A DNA stretch of 64,000 bases, taken from contig CALMYQ010000093.1 of NCBI GenBank assembly GCA_937873655.1, positions 124,001-188,000 on the forward strand, given 5' to 3'. Shown here in pieces: positions 34,814-43,811 of the stretch (positions within the stretch are counted from its first letter, which is position 1; every line of letters starts with the position of its first letter). The position numbers were made by a program, and so were the translations under genes. The notes beneath the pieces are model-generated. The model saw only the letters and a list, made by a program, of their open reading frames with translations, was not told the DNA's origin and ran no database searches. The stretch is from an uncultured Lewinella sp. (GTDB lineage Bacteria > Bacteroidota > Bacteroidia > Chitinophagales > Saprospiraceae).

Positions 34814-37252
34814 TTATTTCATTTTCGCTTCCGGTATTACAACGTTGATCGTTGTGCCAGCATCAGGCAAACCGTCCGAGCTCACGGTAAGCCTGATGCT
34901 ACCCGGTGTTTGTTTGCTTCGGATGACCACAAGCGCCCGTCCGTGCCAGGCTTTACGGGTATCGCTTACATAGGGATCCAGGTCCTTGATATCGCCGTTG
35001 GCTACACCGGCAATGATTCCGGGGCCTTCGACCCTGAAATGGAGCCGGTTATCCGCATTGGGTTGGAAAACGCCGGCCTGGTCGGTGATATTTACGGTAA
35101 TGAAGGACAGGTCCTGGCCGTCGGCGCTCAAAGTGGTCCGGTCGGCGGACAACCGGATGCCGGAAGCTTCCCCGGCGGTTTGCAAAACGATTGTTTCCCC
35201 TTCCTGCCCGTCCTCAACCCCGACAGCTTTCAATACGCCGGGGGAATAGGGCAGGATGAAAGTTGCTTTGAATTCCTGATCCCTGGCAGTGGGCTGTTCG
35301 CCGATGAACCGGTCGTTCAGATAAAGCCGGACTTTCGGGTATTTTGCATACACCTCGACCTGTAAGTCTTTTCCTTCGTACCCGGGCCAGGTCCAGCTCT
35401 CCCAGGTCGGCCACACTGCCCACTTGGTAGTATGGATCTCCAGCGGGGCAGGTTCGGGTTCCCGGACTGCCATGTAGAGCTTTTCATCATCGTTGTACAG
35501 CATGCTCCGGTAATGGGAAACCGGCTTTCTCCAGCCGGTCAGGTCGATGTCGCCGCAATAGGCGGCATGCCAGGGAAACATACTCCGTTCCCAGTGTTCG
35601 CCGGTCACTTCACCGGAGTAGAACCAACGGCCGATGCCGGACTCGCCGAGATAGTCCATCGCCGTCCAGACAAAATCGCCGATGATATAGTCGTGTTTTT
35701 GCACCATGTCCCGGATGTAAAACGCATCCTTCGGGAAGGACTCGGTATGCAGCACGATACGGGAAGGCACCCTTTCATGATCTGATTCGGCGAGGTGCAT
35801 ATGGTAATTGTAACCGCAAACATCATGCTGTGCCATCAGCGGATCGAATGACGCCCAATCCTCGTCCCCCCCGGTCATCGCCGAGGTGACGGGCCGGGTA
35901 GGATCAATTGCGCGAACGGCGCCGGCAAGCATTTTAGCCGTTTCAACGGCTTCCGGTTTTTTACGTTCGTAAATCTCATTTCCGATGCTCCACATAAAGA
36001 CGGAAGGGTGGTTGCGGTCGCGCAGGACCATCGATTCAATGTCCCGCTGCCACCATTCGTCAAAAATACGGGCGTAATCGTAAGGATTTTTTTTGGATCG
36101 CCAACCGTCAAAGGATTCATCCAGCACCAACAGGCCGATCCGGTCACAGGCGTCAAGGAATGCCTCCGAAGGCGGGTTATGGGCCGTGCGAACGGCATTG
36201 AACCCGGCGGCCTTCAGCAATTCAGCTTTCCGTTGCTCTGCCCGGTCAAAAGCCGCCGCTCCCAGACAGCCGTTGTCGTGATGTACACACCCTCCATTGA
36301 TCAAAACAGTTTTTCCGTTGAGCTGAAACCCATTTTCGGGGGTGAATCTTATGGAACGGATGCCGACGGTCAGATCCGTCACGCCGTCAATGGTCTTTTT
36401 ATTCCGGATCACCTCGATCCCGGCCCGGTATAAATAGGGGTTTTCCGGCGACCATAACATTGGATTTTGGACATCGATGGTTTGGCTGATCTCTTTTTCA
36501 CAGTTTGGCGGCAAGTCGATTCTGTTGTCTTTTTTTCCGACCTTCTCTCCGCGCTGATCAGACAACTGAGCGGATAAAACCACCCGCTGCGGGGAGGCAG
36601 TCTCATTTTTGATCCGGGTTTTGATCAGCACAGTTGCCTGTTCCGGACTAGCTTCCGGCGTTGTAACGGCAACCCCCCAATGGTCGATGTGCACCGGCTC
36701 CGACACCTCGAGCCATACATGCCGGTATATGCCCGAACCGCTGTACCACCGGCAATTCTTTTGCTGTGCGTTGTCTACACTTACCGCAAGGACATTTTCC
36801 GCGCAGATATGGAGAAATGGCGTCAGGTCATACCGGAAAGACGTGTATCCATAAGGATGTGCACCCAGGGATTTTCCATTAATGAATACTTCGGCATTCA
36901 TGTAAACCCCCTCGAAGTAAACAGATACAAGCTTCCCCTGCCAGGAAGCGGGGACCGTGAACTTTTTCCGGTACCAGCCGACACCCGCAGGCAGGTATCC
37001 TCCGTCGTTACCCATTGGATTATTCGGATCCAATTGCCCCTCGATGCTCCAATCGTGCGGCAGATTGAGGGTTCGCCAGTTTTCGTCCCTGAAACCGGGT
37101 TGGCCCGCCCCGGGGCTATCCTCCAGGGAGAATTTCCAGTTATCATCGAAAAGCTGTTTCCGTTCAACCCTGTCGGGGGCTTGGGTATTTCCCGGAATGC
37201 TTTGGATGGTGAGCAGGAGGAGGATGAAAACTGGTTTGAAATGGCCTTTCAT
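34814..37252 (-). CDS. secreted GH2 beta-galactosidase-like glycoside hydrolase
   Basis: 812 residues from the ATG at 37252, which gives the signal peptide MKGHFKPVFILLLLTIQSIP. Glycoside hydrolase family 2 layout: sugar-binding domain (LFDDNWKFSLEDSPGAGQP, LNLPHDWSIEGQLDPNNPMG), immunoglobulin-like domain and TIM barrel with RDRNHPSVFMWSIGNEIYE, whose E426 is the acid/base. E504 in IVLHTESFPKD is the likely nucleophile; the 78-residue spacing is close to that of E. coli LacZ. VWTAMDYLGESGIG closes the barrel and two C-terminal Ig-like domains follow. Substrate could be a beta-galactoside, glucuronide or mannoside. It is divergent from an AraC-type regulator, its likely controller. Confidence 0.88.
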   Translation of the reverse strand: MKGHFKPVFILLLLTIQSIPGNTQAPDRVERKQLFDDNWKFSLEDSPGAGQPGFRDENWRTLNLPHDWSIEGQLDPNNPMGNDGGYLPAGVGWYRKKFTVPASWQGKLVSVYFEGVYMNAEVFINGKSLGAHPYGYTSFRYDLTPFLHICAENVLAVSVDNAQQKNCRWYSGSGIYRHVWLEVSEPVHIDHWGVAVTTPEASPEQATVLIKTRIKNETASPQRVVLSAQLSDQRGEKVGKKDNRIDLPPNCEKEISQTIDVQNPMLWSPENPYLYRAGIEVIRNKKTIDGVTDLTVGIRSIRFTPENGFQLNGKTVLINGGCVHHDNGCLGAAAFDRAEQRKAELLKAAGFNAVRTAHNPPSEAFLDACDRIGLLVLDESFDGWRSKKNPYDYARIFDEWWQRDIESMVLRDRNHPSVFMWSIGNEIYERKKPEAVETAKMLAGAVRAIDPTRPVTSAMTGGDEDWASFDPLMAQHDVCGYNYHMHLAESDHERVPSRIVLHTESFPKDAFYIRDMVQKHDYIIGDFVWTAMDYLGESGIGRWFYSGEVTGEHWERSMFPWHAAYCGDIDLTGWRKPVSHYRSMLYNDDEKLYMAVREPEPAPLEIHTTKWAVWPTWESWTWPGYEGKDLQVEVYAKYPKVRLYLNDRFIGEQPTARDQEFKATFILPYSPGVLKAVGVEDGQEGETIVLQTAGEASGIRLSADRTTLSADGQDLSFITVNITDQAGVFQPNADNRLHFRVEGPGIIAGVANGDIKDLDPYVSDTRKAWHGRALVVIRSKQTPGSIRLTVSSDGLPDAGTTINVVIPEAKMK

Positions 37253-37312
37253 GTTAAAGCGGTTTTGTCCGGACAAGGTCTGTTTCCGGCCAAGATAGTT
37301 AAATTAAAACTT

Positions 37313-37349
37313 AAGGAATTCAAACAATCCTAAAATGACTGAATTCCTT
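37313..37349. promoter_or_regulatory. inverted repeat in GH2/AraC divergent promoter region
   Basis: AAGGAATTCA at 37313-37322 and its exact reverse complement TGAATTCCTT at 37340-37349 flank 17 bases between the divergent GH2 and AraC genes. Also inside is AATTCAAACAAT (37317-37328), which recurs upstream of the aldo/keto reductase gene. A likely operator for the AraC protein. Confidence 0.5.
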
Positions 37350-37356
37350 ATATTTG
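37349..37356 (+). promoter_or_regulatory. -7 element of AraC gene
   Basis: TATATTTG matches TAnnTTTG exactly, 13 bases before the ATG at 37369. No TTTG -33 element is visible at the right distance, in keeping with an activator-dependent promoter. Confidence 0.4.
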
Positions 37357-37368
37357 TATATAATTGCT

Positions 37369-38226
37369 ATGCGGACCATTTCTGAATATAATACCAGGCT
37401 AAAATTGAAAGGTTTCAACGCCTTTCAAATTGAAGCGGACGGAAACGCTACCCGCGTTTACAGCCGTAAGGAATTCTACAAGATCTGCCTCACGACCGGC
37501 AAAAGCAGAATTCACTATGCGGACCGGAGTTTCGAAGCGGAAGGGACCATTCTTTTCTTCGGAAACCCGCATATCCCCTATTCCTGGGAAACGCTTTCAA
37601 CGACCTATGCAGGCTATACCTGTTTGTTTTCAGAAGATTTCCTGGATCCGCATAACCGTTCGGAAAGCCTGCAGCAGTCACCGCTGTTCAAAATAGGCGG
37701 CACGCCTATCCTGGAGATCATCCCCGAGCAACGGGATTTTTTGAATCGGATCTTTCGGAAAATGATCGAAGAGCAGCAGTCTGATTATGTGAACAAAGAT
37801 GACCTGATCCGCAACTACATCAACCTGATCCTGCATGAAGCGCTGAAGTTACAACCTTCCAAAAGGTACGATCAAAGTAAAAATGCCGCGGTTCGGTTGA
37901 CTTCGGTTTTCATGGAACTGCTGGAAAGACAATTCCCCGTCGAAAGTCCGGACAGCCCCCTTGAATTAAGGCGTGCGAAAGATTATGCGGAAAATCTGGC
38001 CGTACATGTGAACCACCTCAATCGCTCGGTCAAAGAAGTTACCGGCAAATCAACGACTTCCCATATTTCCGACCGGATAATAGGCGAAGCAAAAGCCATA
38101 TTGCACCATACGGACTGGAATATTTCAGAAATTGCTTTTGCCCTGGGTTTTGAATACCCCACGTACTTCAACAACTTCTTTAAAAAACATACGGGGGCAA
38201 GTCCTTCTGCTTTCAGGAAGGTTTGA
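37369..38226 (+). CDS. AraC-family transcriptional regulator
   Basis: 285 residues from the ATG at 37369 (MRTISEYNTRLKLKGF). The N-terminal half is a cupin-like sensor (RKEFYKICLTTGKSRIHYA, ILFFGNPHIPYSWE). The C-terminal 100 residues are the double helix-turn-helix: AENLAVHVNHLNRSVKEVTG and SEIAFALGFEYPTYFNNFFK with KKHTGASPSAFRK at the end. It is divergent from the GH2 gene across 116 bases that contain an inverted repeat, and followed by a carboxylesterase 20 bases on. A paralog with the same domain layout is encoded at 42909-43811. Probably an activator of the neighbouring carbohydrate-use genes; inducer unknown. Confidence 0.85.
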   Translation: MRTISEYNTRLKLKGFNAFQIEADGNATRVYSRKEFYKICLTTGKSRIHYADRSFEAEGTILFFGNPHIPYSWETLSTTYAGYTCLFSEDFLDPHNRSESLQQSPLFKIGGTPILEIIPEQRDFLNRIFRKMIEEQQSDYVNKDDLIRNYINLILHEALKLQPSKRYDQSKNAAVRLTSVFMELLERQFPVESPDSPLELRRAKDYAENLAVHVNHLNRSVKEVTGKSTTSHISDRIIGEAKAILHHTDWNISEIAFALGFEYPTYFNNFFKKHTGASPSAFRKV

Positions 38227-38246
38227 TCTTTCGAAAACCACATTAT

Positions 38247-39830
38247 ATGCCAAAACCGGGTATCATTTTATCCATTTTCCTGCTCTTTTTTTCATCGTGC
38301 AAAACAGACCGGCACGACCAACAGGACGCGTTGATAAATTTTGACCAGGTGCCCGTTGAGGGAGGGCTTGTAGCCGGTGTTCCGGGTAAAGAAGGTAAAG
38401 TTCATGTATTCAAAGGGATCCCCTATGCAGCGGCGCCGGTTGGTGAGCTCAGATGGAAAGCACCTGCACCCGTTAAAGCCTGGGAAGGGGTCAAAAAGTG
38501 TGATATTTTTGCGGCAAGTGCCATGCAGCCTTCGCCCGAACCGTTTTATATGTGGACCGAAGAATTCCTGATCCCCAAAGCACCCATTGATGAAGATTGT
38601 TTATACCTCAATATATGGACCGGCGCAAAAACGGTTGATGAAAGAAGGCCGGTAGTCGTGTGGGTACATGGTGGCGGATTTACCTCCGGAAGTGGTTCCG
38701 TGCCGATCTATGACGGTGAAGCTATGGCTGAAAAAGGCGTCGTTTTCGTCAATATCAATTATCGTTTGGGCATATTGGGGTTCTTTGCCCATCCTGAACT
38801 GACCCGGGAGTCTGCCGGAAACGCCTCGGGCAATTATGGGTTGATGGATCAGATAGCGGCACTGAAATGGGTTAAAAACAATATCACGGCGTTTGGCGGA
38901 GACCCGGAAAACATCACCATTGCCGGGCAGTCCGCCGGCTCGGTCAGTGTCGTATTTCTGGTCGCCTCTCCATTGGCCAAAGGACTTTTTCAAAAAGCAA
39001 TCGCGCAAAGCGGTGCGGGTTTGCTGAGCAGGACGCCGGGACCGGAAAGCGCGGCGCTTTTAAATTTGCAACAGGCTGAACAAGCGGGGATGAAAGTTGC
39101 CGATGAATTGCAGGCCGGCTCAATAGCCCGGCTCAGGGATATCCCTGCAGGGGAATTGAGTAAAATAAGATTTCCATCACACCCGATCATTGACGGATAC
39201 GTTTTGCCTGAAAGTCCGGCCAGGATCTTTCGGGAGAACAAGGAAAATGAAATCAGCTTGCTCACCGGCTGGAATGAGGACGACGGGATCGTTATTAGAG
39301 GGGTTGAAAAAGCGAAAGCCTTTGAACGAAGCATTTTAACCCAATGGGCTGCTGCCGGACCCGAACTCCTGGGTTTCTATCCCGCCACCAACGATTCCGT
39401 AGCTGCCATAGCGCAAAAACACCTGCAAAGGGATATTGTCTTTGGCGCCCAGAATTATACCCTGGCCAATCTGGTCAGCAGTCAGGGAAAGGCTGTTTAT
39501 GTGTACCGCTTTACCCGCGAAGTGCCCGCCGGGCAGTACGAGGATTTTGGGGCTTTTCACACCGCCGAAGTCCCGTATGCCTATAATAACCTGAAATTCA
39601 TGGACCGGCCATTTAACCCCATTGACTACCAACTGGCTGACCTGATGTCTTCTTTTTGGGTCAATTTTATTACATCCGGGAATCCAAATGCCGATGGACT
39701 CCCGGAATGGCCTGAATACCATGTGCAATCCCGTGAAATTATGGTTCTGGGGGCTCAGCAACAAAAGGGAATGATCCGCGATACGCTGAGCCTGAATTTC
39801 TTACAGGAAAGGTTAATGGTTGAAAAATAG
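38247..39830 (+). CDS. type-B carboxylesterase lipoprotein
   Basis: 527 residues from the ATG at 38247 (MPKPGIILSIFLLFFSSC), a lipoprotein signal with Cys at position 18; a TTG at 38223 would add eight residues. The rest is a carboxylesterase type B: VHVFKGIPYAAAPVGELRW, EDCLYLNIWT, VVWVHGGGFTSGSG with the oxyanion hole, NITIAGQSAGSVSV with nucleophile S229, and LTGWNEDDG with the acid; the His is in GAFHTAEVPYAY. It starts 20 bases after the AraC gene and probably shares its transcript. It converges with the aldo/keto reductase gene 9 bases away. Substrate unknown; family members hydrolyse a broad range of esters. Confidence 0.85.
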   Translation: MPKPGIILSIFLLFFSSCKTDRHDQQDALINFDQVPVEGGLVAGVPGKEGKVHVFKGIPYAAAPVGELRWKAPAPVKAWEGVKKCDIFAASAMQPSPEPFYMWTEEFLIPKAPIDEDCLYLNIWTGAKTVDERRPVVVWVHGGGFTSGSGSVPIYDGEAMAEKGVVFVNINYRLGILGFFAHPELTRESAGNASGNYGLMDQIAALKWVKNNITAFGGDPENITIAGQSAGSVSVVFLVASPLAKGLFQKAIAQSGAGLLSRTPGPESAALLNLQQAEQAGMKVADELQAGSIARLRDIPAGELSKIRFPSHPIIDGYVLPESPARIFRENKENEISLLTGWNEDDGIVIRGVEKAKAFERSILTQWAAAGPELLGFYPATNDSVAAIAQKHLQRDIVFGAQNYTLANLVSSQGKAVYVYRFTREVPAGQYEDFGAFHTAEVPYAYNNLKFMDRPFNPIDYQLADLMSSFWVNFITSGNPNADGLPEWPEYHVQSREIMVLGAQQQKGMIRDTLSLNFLQERLMVEK

Positions 39831-39839
39831 CTGCAGATA

Positions 39840-40706
39840 TCACTTCAATTGTCCGCCGTAAACAGGAAACATACTGGCATCCCCATAATCCTTGATCGGT
39901 TCCACATTTTTCAAAAACGCCATATCCTCATCGGAGATCACAAAGTCTACGGCGGCATTATTTTTCATGTGGGCCGGATTTGCCGTTTTGGGCAGGGGCA
40001 GCAAACCAAGTTGAAGGCAGTAACGGATAGACAATTGCGGTACCGAAACGCCATATTGCTCAGCCATTTTGGTTATGATCTGATTTTTCATCAACTCGCC
40101 GTGCCCGATCGGTGAATAAGCCTCCACCAATATGCCGTTATCCTTGCAGTATTGGATCAGCTCTTTGGGCGTATTGCTGATGTGTGCCAGTACCTGATTG
40201 ACCATCGGTTGTACCGTGCAGGATCCAAGAATATTATCCAGGTCAGCTTTTTCGAAGTTCGAAAGCCCGATGGCACGAAGCTTTCCGGCTTTATAGGCTT
40301 CTTCGAGCGCGCTCCATGCTTCGCGGTTCCCCTCAAAATAAGGATCTTCATCGTGGAATTCCATCCATGGCCTGGGGCTGTGAATGATCATCATGTCGAT
40401 ATAATCCAACCCCAGCGTTTTGAGTGATGCGTCTATGGATGCCGCAGCTTCTTTAAACGACTTTACTTCGGCAGCCAATTTGGTGGTCACAAACAGATCT
40501 GCTCTTTTCACACCGCAGGCTCTGACGCCTTCACCCACTCCGTATTCATTCTGGTATGCCTGGGCGGTATCAATATGCCGATAACCGATCTCAACGGCAT
40601 CCTTCACGGCCTGTACAACATCATTATTGTTGATAAACCACGTTCCGAGTCCCAGTTTCGGGATCTGTACCCCGTTAGAGAGGGTATACTTTTCTTGTAA
40701 GATCAT
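39840..40706 (-). CDS. aldo/keto reductase
   Basis: 288 residues from the ATG at 40706 (MILQEKYTLSNGVQIPKLGL), which is the usual N-terminus of the family; a longer upstream frame is not similar. NADPH-dependent reductase with the catalytic tetrad D46 and Y51 in HIDTAQAYQNEYG, K76 in LFVTTKLA and H109 in MMIIHSPRPW. AIGLSNFEKADL and YSPIGHGELMKN are further family blocks, and the C-terminus ends EPIKDYGDASMFPVYGG. A decayed fragment of a second aldo/keto reductase is upstream at 41285-41365, suggesting a tandem pair. Likely a carbonyl reductase acting on sugar or aldehyde substrates. Confidence 0.88.
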   Translation of the reverse strand: MILQEKYTLSNGVQIPKLGLGTWFINNNDVVQAVKDAVEIGYRHIDTAQAYQNEYGVGEGVRACGVKRADLFVTTKLAAEVKSFKEAAASIDASLKTLGLDYIDMMIIHSPRPWMEFHDEDPYFEGNREAWSALEEAYKAGKLRAIGLSNFEKADLDNILGSCTVQPMVNQVLAHISNTPKELIQYCKDNGILVEAYSPIGHGELMKNQIITKMAEQYGVSVPQLSIRYCLQLGLLPLPKTANPAHMKNNAAVDFVISDEDMAFLKNVEPIKDYGDASMFPVYGGQLK

Positions 40707-40748
40707 AACAGTAAGTTCTTTTTTAATTTTTTGAGCATCTTTTCGGGA

Positions 40749-40756
40749 CAAAGTTA
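40749..40756 (-). promoter_or_regulatory. possible -7 element of aldo/keto reductase gene
   Basis: TAACTTTG on the minus strand fits TAnnTTTG exactly and lies 43 bases before the ATG at 40706; no clear -33 element. The AATTCAAACAAT word at 40806-40817 lies 50 bases further upstream. Confidence 0.35.
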
Positions 40757-40823
40757 CTCCCGGCAGCCCCCTGGTGCATAACAAGAATCAAATCAAAATG
40801 TAAGAAATTCAAACAATGAAACA

Positions 40824-41288
40824 TCACTTAAATAAGCGTTGAGTAAAAATGGACAGATCGTCGCGCCAGTTGTTCCAGGTATGTCCGCCACCGGTCTCCA
40901 CATATTCATACTTCATGCCGATATCATCCATTTTCTTTCTGAAATCCTGATTCCCTTTATAGATCATTTCCATATCGTCAACGCCCATCCCCATCCAGTA
41001 CAGTTTATAACCGTTGTCCCGTTGCCGTTTTAGTTTTTCATCCTTATCCTGATAAACGGGAGGCGAAGTGTCATTTCCCGGAGGCCGGACACCCAGTGCA
41101 GAGGAAAATAACCCTGTATAGTCGAAGGTGTTGGGGTAATACAGGGAAATGCTTGCCGTATGAAAGCCACCCATCGACAGGCCTGCTATTGCCCGGCCCT
41201 CTTCCATAGTAGGTTGTGGAAGCGTTTCACCATGGACGGATCCACATAGGGCCGACCCGGCTGGTGTAGGCAATATGCATGCTCTCAC
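40824..41288 (-). pseudogene. C-terminal fragment of CE1/feruloyl-esterase-like protein
   Basis: The readable frame has 154 residues, but only the part from RAIAGLSMGGFHTASISLYY (near residue 32) resembles the esterase D/feruloyl esterase family, whose members have about 270-390 residues. The nucleophile Ser (GLSMGG) and the His (TGGGHTWNNWRDDL) survive, while the N-terminal strand-turn with the oxyanion hole is missing. The first 30 residues look unrelated and probably come from fusion with other decayed DNA. It could encode a short nonfunctional protein. It is followed downstream by the intact aldo/keto reductase and preceded by another truncated gene, so a deletion scar is likely at about 41230-41285. 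Confidence 0.6.
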
Positions 41289-41365
41289 GACCGTCCTTCG
41301 TCAACCGGCATAATGCCTGAGTCTCCATAATGTTTGATCTCCTCCACATTTTCTAAGATATCCAT
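41285..41365 (-). pseudogene. C-terminal remnant of a second aldo/keto reductase
   Basis: A 26-codon frame beginning MDILENVEEIKHYGDSG and ending in a stop at 41285. Its NVEEIKHYGDSGIMPV lines up with NVEPIKDYGDASMFPV, the end of the intact enzyme at 39840-40706; nine of the sixteen positions are identical. The rest of the gene is gone. This fragment is too short to be functional and marks the edge of a deletion. Confidence 0.55.
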
Positions 41366-41610
41366 ATGATTAACAGATACAAATATCAGGGTACCAGCTT
41401 GGATAAAATGACCTGTATTCCTGTAATAGATACCCGAATTACGGAAAATGAACTTCGGAAGGGATACCTTTTTTAAACTATTGCAAACGCTTTTATGAGC
41501 GTCAATTTAACACGCGTAGTCACGTAAATAAAGATATATTGGTTCGTTTTGAAAAAATCCTGAAGGACTATTTTTCCTCAGGACAACCGCTTGAAACAGG
41601 TTTGCCTTAT

Positions 41611-42009
41611 TCAGCCTGGGTTATACTGTTCATCCGAAACATGCTCCATCCAGGTCACGACCTCGCCGTCCAATTCTTCCTGAATGGCGATATGGCTCAT
41701 GGCTTTTTTGGGAGAAGCGCCATGCCAGTGTTTCTCATTCGGCTCAAACCAAACCACATCCCCCGGACGGATCTCTTCGATAGGCCCGCCTTCCCGTTGC
41801 ACCCAGCCCAATCCTGCGGTTACGATGAGTGTTTGTCCGGCAGGGTGCGTATGCCATGCGGTTCTGGCGCCCGGTTCAAAGGTCACCAAAGCCCCGGCGG
41901 CCTTCGTAACCTCTTTCTTCGGAAACAGAGGGTCAATTCGTACAGCGCCGGTGAACCAGGCTTCCGGGCCTTTTACGGATGGTACTATGCCATTTTTGAT
42001 GATTTCCAT
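41611..42009 (-). CDS. small cupin-domain protein
   Basis: 132-residue single-domain cupin with no signal peptide. The metal ligands are visible: H53 and H55 in [11 protein letters not shown]59, and H94/H96 in [25 protein letters not shown], the typical strand between, is present and the whole fold length is normal. Similar cupins occur beside carboxymuconolactone decarboxylases and aldo/keto reductases, and some act as (R)-hydroxynitrile lyases; no such evidence here. It lies between two decayed loci and appears intact, including a start that fits. A truncated relative with a signal peptide is encoded at 42430-42801. Confidence 0.82.
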   Translation of the reverse strand: MEIIKNGIVPSVKGPEAWFTGAVRIDPLFPKKEVTKAAGALVTFEPGARTAWHTHPAGQTLIVTAGLGWVQREGGPIEEIRPGDVVWFEPNEKHWHGASPKKAMSHIAIQEELDGEVVTWMEHVSDEQYNPG

Positions 42010-42143
42010 AATGATTTATTTAGTCAGTGAATTTCGAATAATTTTTGCCGGAACAACTTTTGATCTCATCCTTGCAAATATGTCCTTGCGTGCCATAGTT
42101 TCGTCTTCCGGTTTTTACATTAAATAAACCTTATTCACTTGTT

Positions 42144-42460
42144 TTATCGATCGGAGGCGGCGCTTTGATAAGATGCTGCCATATCAACCGGGCCGCCAAT
42201 ATATTTTTGATAATTTGGATAAGAACAAAGCAAATACCCCTTGACATTGGTATCGGTGCCTATGTTACCCCTTTCATCCACTACAAGTGTTTTGGCTGGC
42301 GTCTTCTTGTTTTCCACCCAGTCGATCAGCAGGTTGATCTTCTGCTGATGATCGGCAGCAGGAATAGCTTTAACCGTAATAGGTTCTCCTTTCCCATTTT
42401 CAGAATAACTCCTTCCGAATAAGATATGGTTACCGTTCGGGATCACGTACAGGCGGACAT
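42144..42460 (-). pseudogene. C-terminal fragment of tannase/feruloyl-esterase-family protein
   Basis: About 100 residues survive. From about 42460, one reading frame gives VRLYVIPNGNHILFGRSYS, then INLLIDWVENKKTPAKTLVV and LCSYPNYQKYIGGPVDMAAS, which follow the C-terminal part of tannase-family enzymes (RLFMVPGMGH, then a Trp-Val-Glu block and CPYPQVARYKG). Those enzymes have about 500 residues, so most is missing. It abuts the truncated secreted cupin at 42455-42465, where reading changes frame. A deletion that fused the two genes explains the arrangement. Confidence 0.55.
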
Positions 42461-42801
42461 TTTACCACATCACCTTTCCGGATTACTTCTTTTGGCTGCC
42501 CCTCGATCTGATGATAGCCCACGCCGTCGGTAATGATCAAAATCTGGCCGGCCGGATGGGTATGCCAGTTGCTTCGGGCTCCGGGCTCGAAGTAGACATT
42601 TCCGACCAGGGTGGTATATATTGAATCTGAGGGAAGCAGACCATAGTTATAGGCCGCCCCGGTGAAGAGTTCCGCCGACCCTTGTTGACCTTGCGGGAAG
42701 ATCGCCTGTACTTCGGCTGTTTGAGATTGATCTGATACCTGTTCCGAACAAGAGAAAAAAAGCACACTCGGTAAAAGCAGCAAGACGGTTATTGACCTCA
42801 T
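42430..42801 (-). pseudogene. truncated secreted cupin lipoprotein
   Basis: 123 residues from the ATG at 42801, beginning MRSITVLLLLPSVLFFSC (lipoprotein signal). The cupin part has [20 protein letters not shown] like the intact cupin at 41611-42009. It runs to KGDVVKCPP and then reads into six unrelated residues and a stop; the second metal-binding motif (PNxxHWHG) is missing. The break is in the middle of the fold, so the product is unlikely to be functional. The lost 3' end and the lost 5' end of the tannase-like gene meet at the same point. Confidence 0.65.
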
Positions 42802-42908
42802 ATTTTTTCGATTTGGATTGCGAATGCCTAAGGTCAAAATTCGATGAAAGAAAGATCAATTAATTACAGGATACAAACCAATATTTACGAAAATCAAACA
42901 AGCGTTGC

Positions 42909-43811
42909 TCAACCGGCATTCCGAAACTTTAATGGGCTCAATTCCATATGTTTCTTAAAGAAATTATTAAAATGAGTTACTTCCTTGAATCCCAACGCAA
43001 AGGCGATCTCGGAAATACTCCAGGTAGTATGCTTCAGCAATACTTTTGATTCCCGCAAAATTCGTTCAGCAATGACTTCGGAAGTCGTCTTACGGATAGT
43101 GGTCTTTACGGCGCGATTGAGGCTGTTGACGTGCACGTTTAGTTGCTCCGCAAATTCCGACGGAGCCCTCAGATCGACGGAGAGGTGGCTGTCATCTATG
43201 GGGAACTGCCGCTCCAGCAATTCTATGAAAAGCCTGGAGATACGATAAGCAGCATCGATCGAGTGATTATAAAGCGAGGTAGAAGGCTCCAGCTTCAATC
43301 CGTAGTGGATGAGATCCATTACCCGGTTCCGGACGACATCAAATTTATACTTGTATCCGGAATTGAACTCACGTTCCATGATCCCGAATATTTCCCGGAT
43401 CTCATCGGCTTGCTCGTCAGTCAGTTCAAAGATATGATTACCCCCGGGCTGAAAGATTTCATAATCTCCAAACTGACTGAATTGATGGAAGAATTGTCCG
43501 TTGAAAATGCAATAAACGCCATCATACATTTTGTCGAGCTGTTCCCATTTGTAGGGGATCAGCGGGTTTGAAAAAGCCAGGGCCTGCTTTTTTATTTCAT
43601 ACACTTTATCTGCAAAATAGACGTAGCTGTTTCCCCTCAACAACATGACTTTATAGAAATCCCTCCTGCGGTAAGGAACGGATGTGACCTTACCTTCACG
43701 GAAGGGCGCTATGTGAAATAGGTTGAAGTGGCCAATCCCTTTTTCCAGGTTTTCCGGCAACAGCTCAAACTTGCGCTTATAAAATTCTTCCAGCGATTCG
43801 ACAGAATCCAT
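42909..43811 (-). CDS. AraC-family transcriptional regulator
   Basis: 300 residues from the ATG at 43811 (MDSVESLEEFYKRKFELLPE); an ATG at 43859 would add 16 residues. Same layout as the regulator at 37369-38226: an N-terminal cupin-like sensor (RRRDFYKVMLLRGNSYVYFA, LAFSNPLIPYKWEQ) and a C-terminal double helix-turn-helix (SISEIAFALGFKEVTHFNNF, FKKHMELSPLKFRN). The two are paralogs. It may have controlled the now decayed cupin/tannase/reductase genes downstream on the same strand. The spacer before it is AT-rich and has the word AATTCAAAC at 43922, also seen near the other AraC-linked promoters. Confidence 0.85.
   Translation of the reverse strand: MDSVESLEEFYKRKFELLPENLEKGIGHFNLFHIAPFREGKVTSVPYRRRDFYKVMLLRGNSYVYFADKVYEIKKQALAFSNPLIPYKWEQLDKMYDGVYCIFNGQFFHQFSQFGDYEIFQPGGNHIFELTDEQADEIREIFGIMEREFNSGYKYKFDVVRNRVMDLIHYGLKLEPSTSLYNHSIDAAYRISRLFIELLERQFPIDDSHLSVDLRAPSEFAEQLNVHVNSLNRAVKTTIRKTTSEVIAERILRESKVLLKHTTWSISEIAFALGFKEVTHFNNFFKKHMELSPLKFRNAG

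Noticed and set aside
42034..42120. 25-codon basic frame (MARKDIFARMRSKVVPA) before the intact cupin gene
   Set aside because: Too short, no relative that I recognise and no evidence of translation; could be a leader, but it is not supported.
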